Shown here: positions 21,246 to 22,766 of the stretch, in pieces
Numbering within the stretch: position 1 is the stretch's first letter
Layout: each line of letters opens with the position of its first letter
Source: an uncultured Candidatus Melainabacteria bacterium
GTDB lineage: Bacteria > Cyanobacteriota > Vampirovibrionia > Gastranaerophilales > Gastranaerophilaceae
DNA: 22,766 nucleotides
Assembly: GCA_946186335.1 (NCBI GenBank)
Contig: CAMHMW010000012.1
Span: forward strand, 1 to 22,766
Reading direction: 5' to 3'
The notes under the pieces: generated by a model
The model's database searches: none
Told to the model about the DNA's origin: nothing
What the model saw: only the letters and a program-made list of their open reading frames with translations
Made by a program: the position numbers and the translations under genes

Positions 21246-22538
21246 TTATATGTTATCATCATCAAGGTCGAAATCGCTGTAATCAAATTCTTCTTCGCCG
21301 CCTTCGGCTGCCTCTCCCTGATATTCACCGTTTTCGTTATATTCACCGCCTTCGGTGTATTCGGCTTCGCCCTGAACTTCGTTTTGATTAACTTCCACGC
21401 TTTCACCTGCGGGGATATCATTCTGTACAGGAACTCCGCTGCCTGCCTGTGCAGCCGCAAGAGCCGCTCTTTGTCTTGGTGATAGTGCGAGTTGTTCTTC
21501 CGCACCTGCAATAACCTTGTTAACTTTAACACCGTAGCGGTCATTTACAATAACCAGTTTGCCGCTGGCAATTGATTTATCTTCAACCCTTAGCGTTACG
21601 TTATTTTCATATAAGGATGCCAAATCGACAACCATACCGTCTTCGATGTCCTTTAACTCTCCAAGAGTTATTTTCACCGAATCAAATGAGGCAATCATTT
21701 CAACCTGAATGCTGTCCCATATATTCTTATCGGGGTCGCTCATGTCATCTCCCTCCTCTTGCATTTGTTCTTCTTCCGTTATAAGTAAATTCATGTTCGG
21801 GTTTAAGGTAACAAGCATAGTTGTTTCCCCGACATGTAAGTCAAAATTTTCTAAAATACTGTCCTCAAAAACTACTACATCTCCAACCTCAAGATGTTTT
21901 AAATCATAAACGGAAAACAGCATTTTCCCGACTTCAATATTAACTTCTGTATGTTGATTAGGAAAATCTGTTTCCGAAAATTTTGCAGTTTCGGCTTTTA
22001 CTACGTCAGGTCTTAATCTTGCCGCAGGCAGAGTTACAATAAACTTACCCGTCCTTCTGTTAAAATCGTCAACATCCTGAATAATAAAAGTTAAATTGAT
22101 TAAATCAAAATTAACCCTTTTGAGTTCACTTGCGGGAGTCGGACTTATATATCTTTTTATCTGACCGTACGCAAAGTCATTAAATGCCGTCAGGACTTTT
22201 GATTCAATCTCGGACATTTTATTGATGTTAAATCTTTGCTTTGATTCTCCGAGAACCTTTTTTAAAATGATTTCAACGGCGGAATCCGTCAGCCTGAAAA
22301 AGGTATCGTATTCATAATCTATCCTGATTTTTGTAACAAAACAGGATTCTGAGGATAAAAGGCAATTGATATTTTTACTGATTCCAATTAGTTTCAGGCG
22401 AAAATTTGGGGTAAAAAATACGTCCAGAGCTTCCTGAACTGCGTCAGGAAAAGTATTTTCAAACCAGTTGTATTCCTTGCATAACTGGTTTGTGGATATT
22501 GCGTTTTGTAGTGATGCTTTTAGTGATTCGTCGTTCAT
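21246..22538 (-). CDS. FliM/FliY-like switch protein with two SpoA domains
   Basis: 430 residues. Residues about 20-190 resemble the FliM/FliY middle domain (KMSEIESKVLTAFNDFAYGQ). Residues about 198-255 and 277-345 are two SpoA folds: VNIEVGKMLFSVYDLKHLEV then GDVVVFEDS, and IQVEMIASFDSVKITLGELK then IEDGMVVDLASLYENNVTL. Residues about 385-430 are an acidic, repetitive tail (EYTEGGEYNENGEY) ending DLDDDNI. Flagellar C-ring proteins FliM, FliN and FliY each carry one SpoA domain; two in one chain is as in injectisome SctQ. As first gene of the fliOPQR operon it probably forms the cytoplasmic ring. No FliM or FliN gene is otherwise visible. Confidence 0.82.
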   Translation of the reverse strand: MNDESLKASLQNAISTNQLCKEYNWFENTFPDAVQEALDVFFTPNFRLKLIGISKNINCLLSSESCFVTKIRIDYEYDTFFRLTDSAVEIILKKVLGESKQRFNINKMSEIESKVLTAFNDFAYGQIKRYISPTPASELKRVNFDLINLTFIIQDVDDFNRRTGKFIVTLPAARLRPDVVKAETAKFSETDFPNQHTEVNIEVGKMLFSVYDLKHLEVGDVVVFEDSILENFDLHVGETTMLVTLNPNMNLLITEEEQMQEEGDDMSDPDKNIWDSIQVEMIASFDSVKITLGELKDIEDGMVVDLASLYENNVTLRVEDKSIASGKLVIVNDRYGVKVNKVIAGAEEQLALSPRQRAALAAAQAGSGVPVQNDIPAGESVEVNQNEVQGEAEYTEGGEYNENGEYQGEAAEGGEEEFDYSDFDLDDDNI

Positions 22539-22586
22539 GAACTATCCCTTGCCTTATCCCTGAGGTTAGACCTCCCCATACCTACA

Positions 22587-22615
22587 ATATTATATTATTG
22601 CAAACTTCACATCAA
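22587..22615 (-). promoter_or_regulatory. Putative promoter of the flagellar operon
   Basis: Minus strand: TTGATG (22610-22615), 17 bases, TAATAT (22587-22592); a closer-to-consensus TATAAT (22589-22594) sits 15 bases away. No sigma-28 (TAAA/GCCGATAA) site is seen. A GAGGT-TAG-ACCTC hairpin (22562-22574) lies in the leader. Confidence 0.5.
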
Positions 22616-22656
22616 TCTTTTAATTGATTTTTTCAAAAAGTCAACATTTTTACAAA

Positions 22657-22695
22657 TAAAAAAGCGGAATTGTTTTTTAACAGTTCCGCTTTTTA
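22657..22695. terminator. Bidirectional rho-independent terminator
   Basis: AAAAGCGGAA paired with TTCCGCTTTT around a 15-base loop that adds TG/CA pairing, with A-run left and T-run right. On the minus strand it ends the gene entering from the right edge, separating it from the flagellar operon. Confidence 0.8.
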
Positions 22696-22713
22696 GTTTT
22701 AACCGTTTAATAA

Positions 22714-22766
22714 CTATGCATCTGCAGAATCTTCTTTGTTAATATCTTTTATGCTTAAAGCAATTC
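22714..22766 (-). CDS. C-terminal end of a protein, possibly ribosomal protein S1 (partial)
   Basis: Only 16 residues, IALSIKDINKEDSADA, before TAG at 22714-22716. The phrase IALSIKD is the usual last strand of an S1 RNA-binding domain (as in GRIALSIKD of ribosomal protein S1), and the acidic end is typical of S1. The terminator just downstream on the same strand supports a real gene end. Too short to be sure. Confidence 0.4.
   Translation of the reverse strand, partial: IALSIKDINKEDSADA

Noticed and set aside
1..22766. CRISPR arrays and insertion sequences
   Set aside because: No regularly spaced direct repeats of 25-40 bases and no transposase-like ORF seen. The only arrayed repeat is inside the YDKYG-repeat coding region.

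Overview
The window is an AT-rich (visibly about two thirds A+T) bacterial chromosome segment carrying fermentation genes, housekeeping genes and a flagellar export cluster. RecG has the long N-terminal extension typical of cyanobacterial RecG, and the set (pyruvate formate-lyase, flagella, no photosynthesis genes, very AT-rich) suggests a non-photosynthetic, fermentative relative of Cyanobacteria such as a gut Gastranaerophilales/Melainabacteria member. This placement is inference; there is no rRNA in the window to test it.

Layout. Bases 1-892 hold the 3' end of an acidic protein and a membrane-anchored Mrr-type endonuclease; both end in the same residues, GRKLDL. Bases 893-1706 are gene-poor: a decayed minus-strand coding remnant resembling beta-carbonic anhydrase, short repeats, and a tRNA-Glu-like sequence with a shortened D-arm followed by a terminator. 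Then come a MIF/tautomerase homolog, a secreted YDKYG-repeat protein and a small acidic ORF absent from a standard ORF list. Bases 2918-4784 form the most unusual block: a two-gene operon of a DnaB-type helicase lacking its N-terminal domain and a retron-like reverse transcriptase, facing a candidate structured small RNA with its own promoter and terminator.

Bases 4980-7438 are a pyruvate formate-lyase operon in which the glycyl-radical domain is a separate 78-residue gene. Next is a toxin-antitoxin-like pair read from a perfect-consensus promoter that predicts a leaderless mRNA. Bases 8255-14765 carry recG, a YkuD L,D-transpeptidase, pncC/cinA, radA (whose promoter also predicts a leaderless mRNA) and a 5'-nucleotidase-like phosphoesterase. 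Bases 14896-18670 are ftsH followed by two tightly spaced genes resembling the small and large subunits of the corrinoid iron-sulfur protein (AcsD/AcsC), with no CO dehydrogenase in view. Bases 18663-22538 are a minus-strand flagellar operon in transcription order: FliM/FliY-like two-SpoA protein, fliO, fliP, an extended fliQ, fliR. The window ends with the C-terminus of what may be ribosomal protein S1.

Best candidates for something undescribed: the DnaB-core/RT/small-RNA locus (2918-4784), the split pyruvate formate-lyase (5070-7438), and the two predicted leaderless genes.
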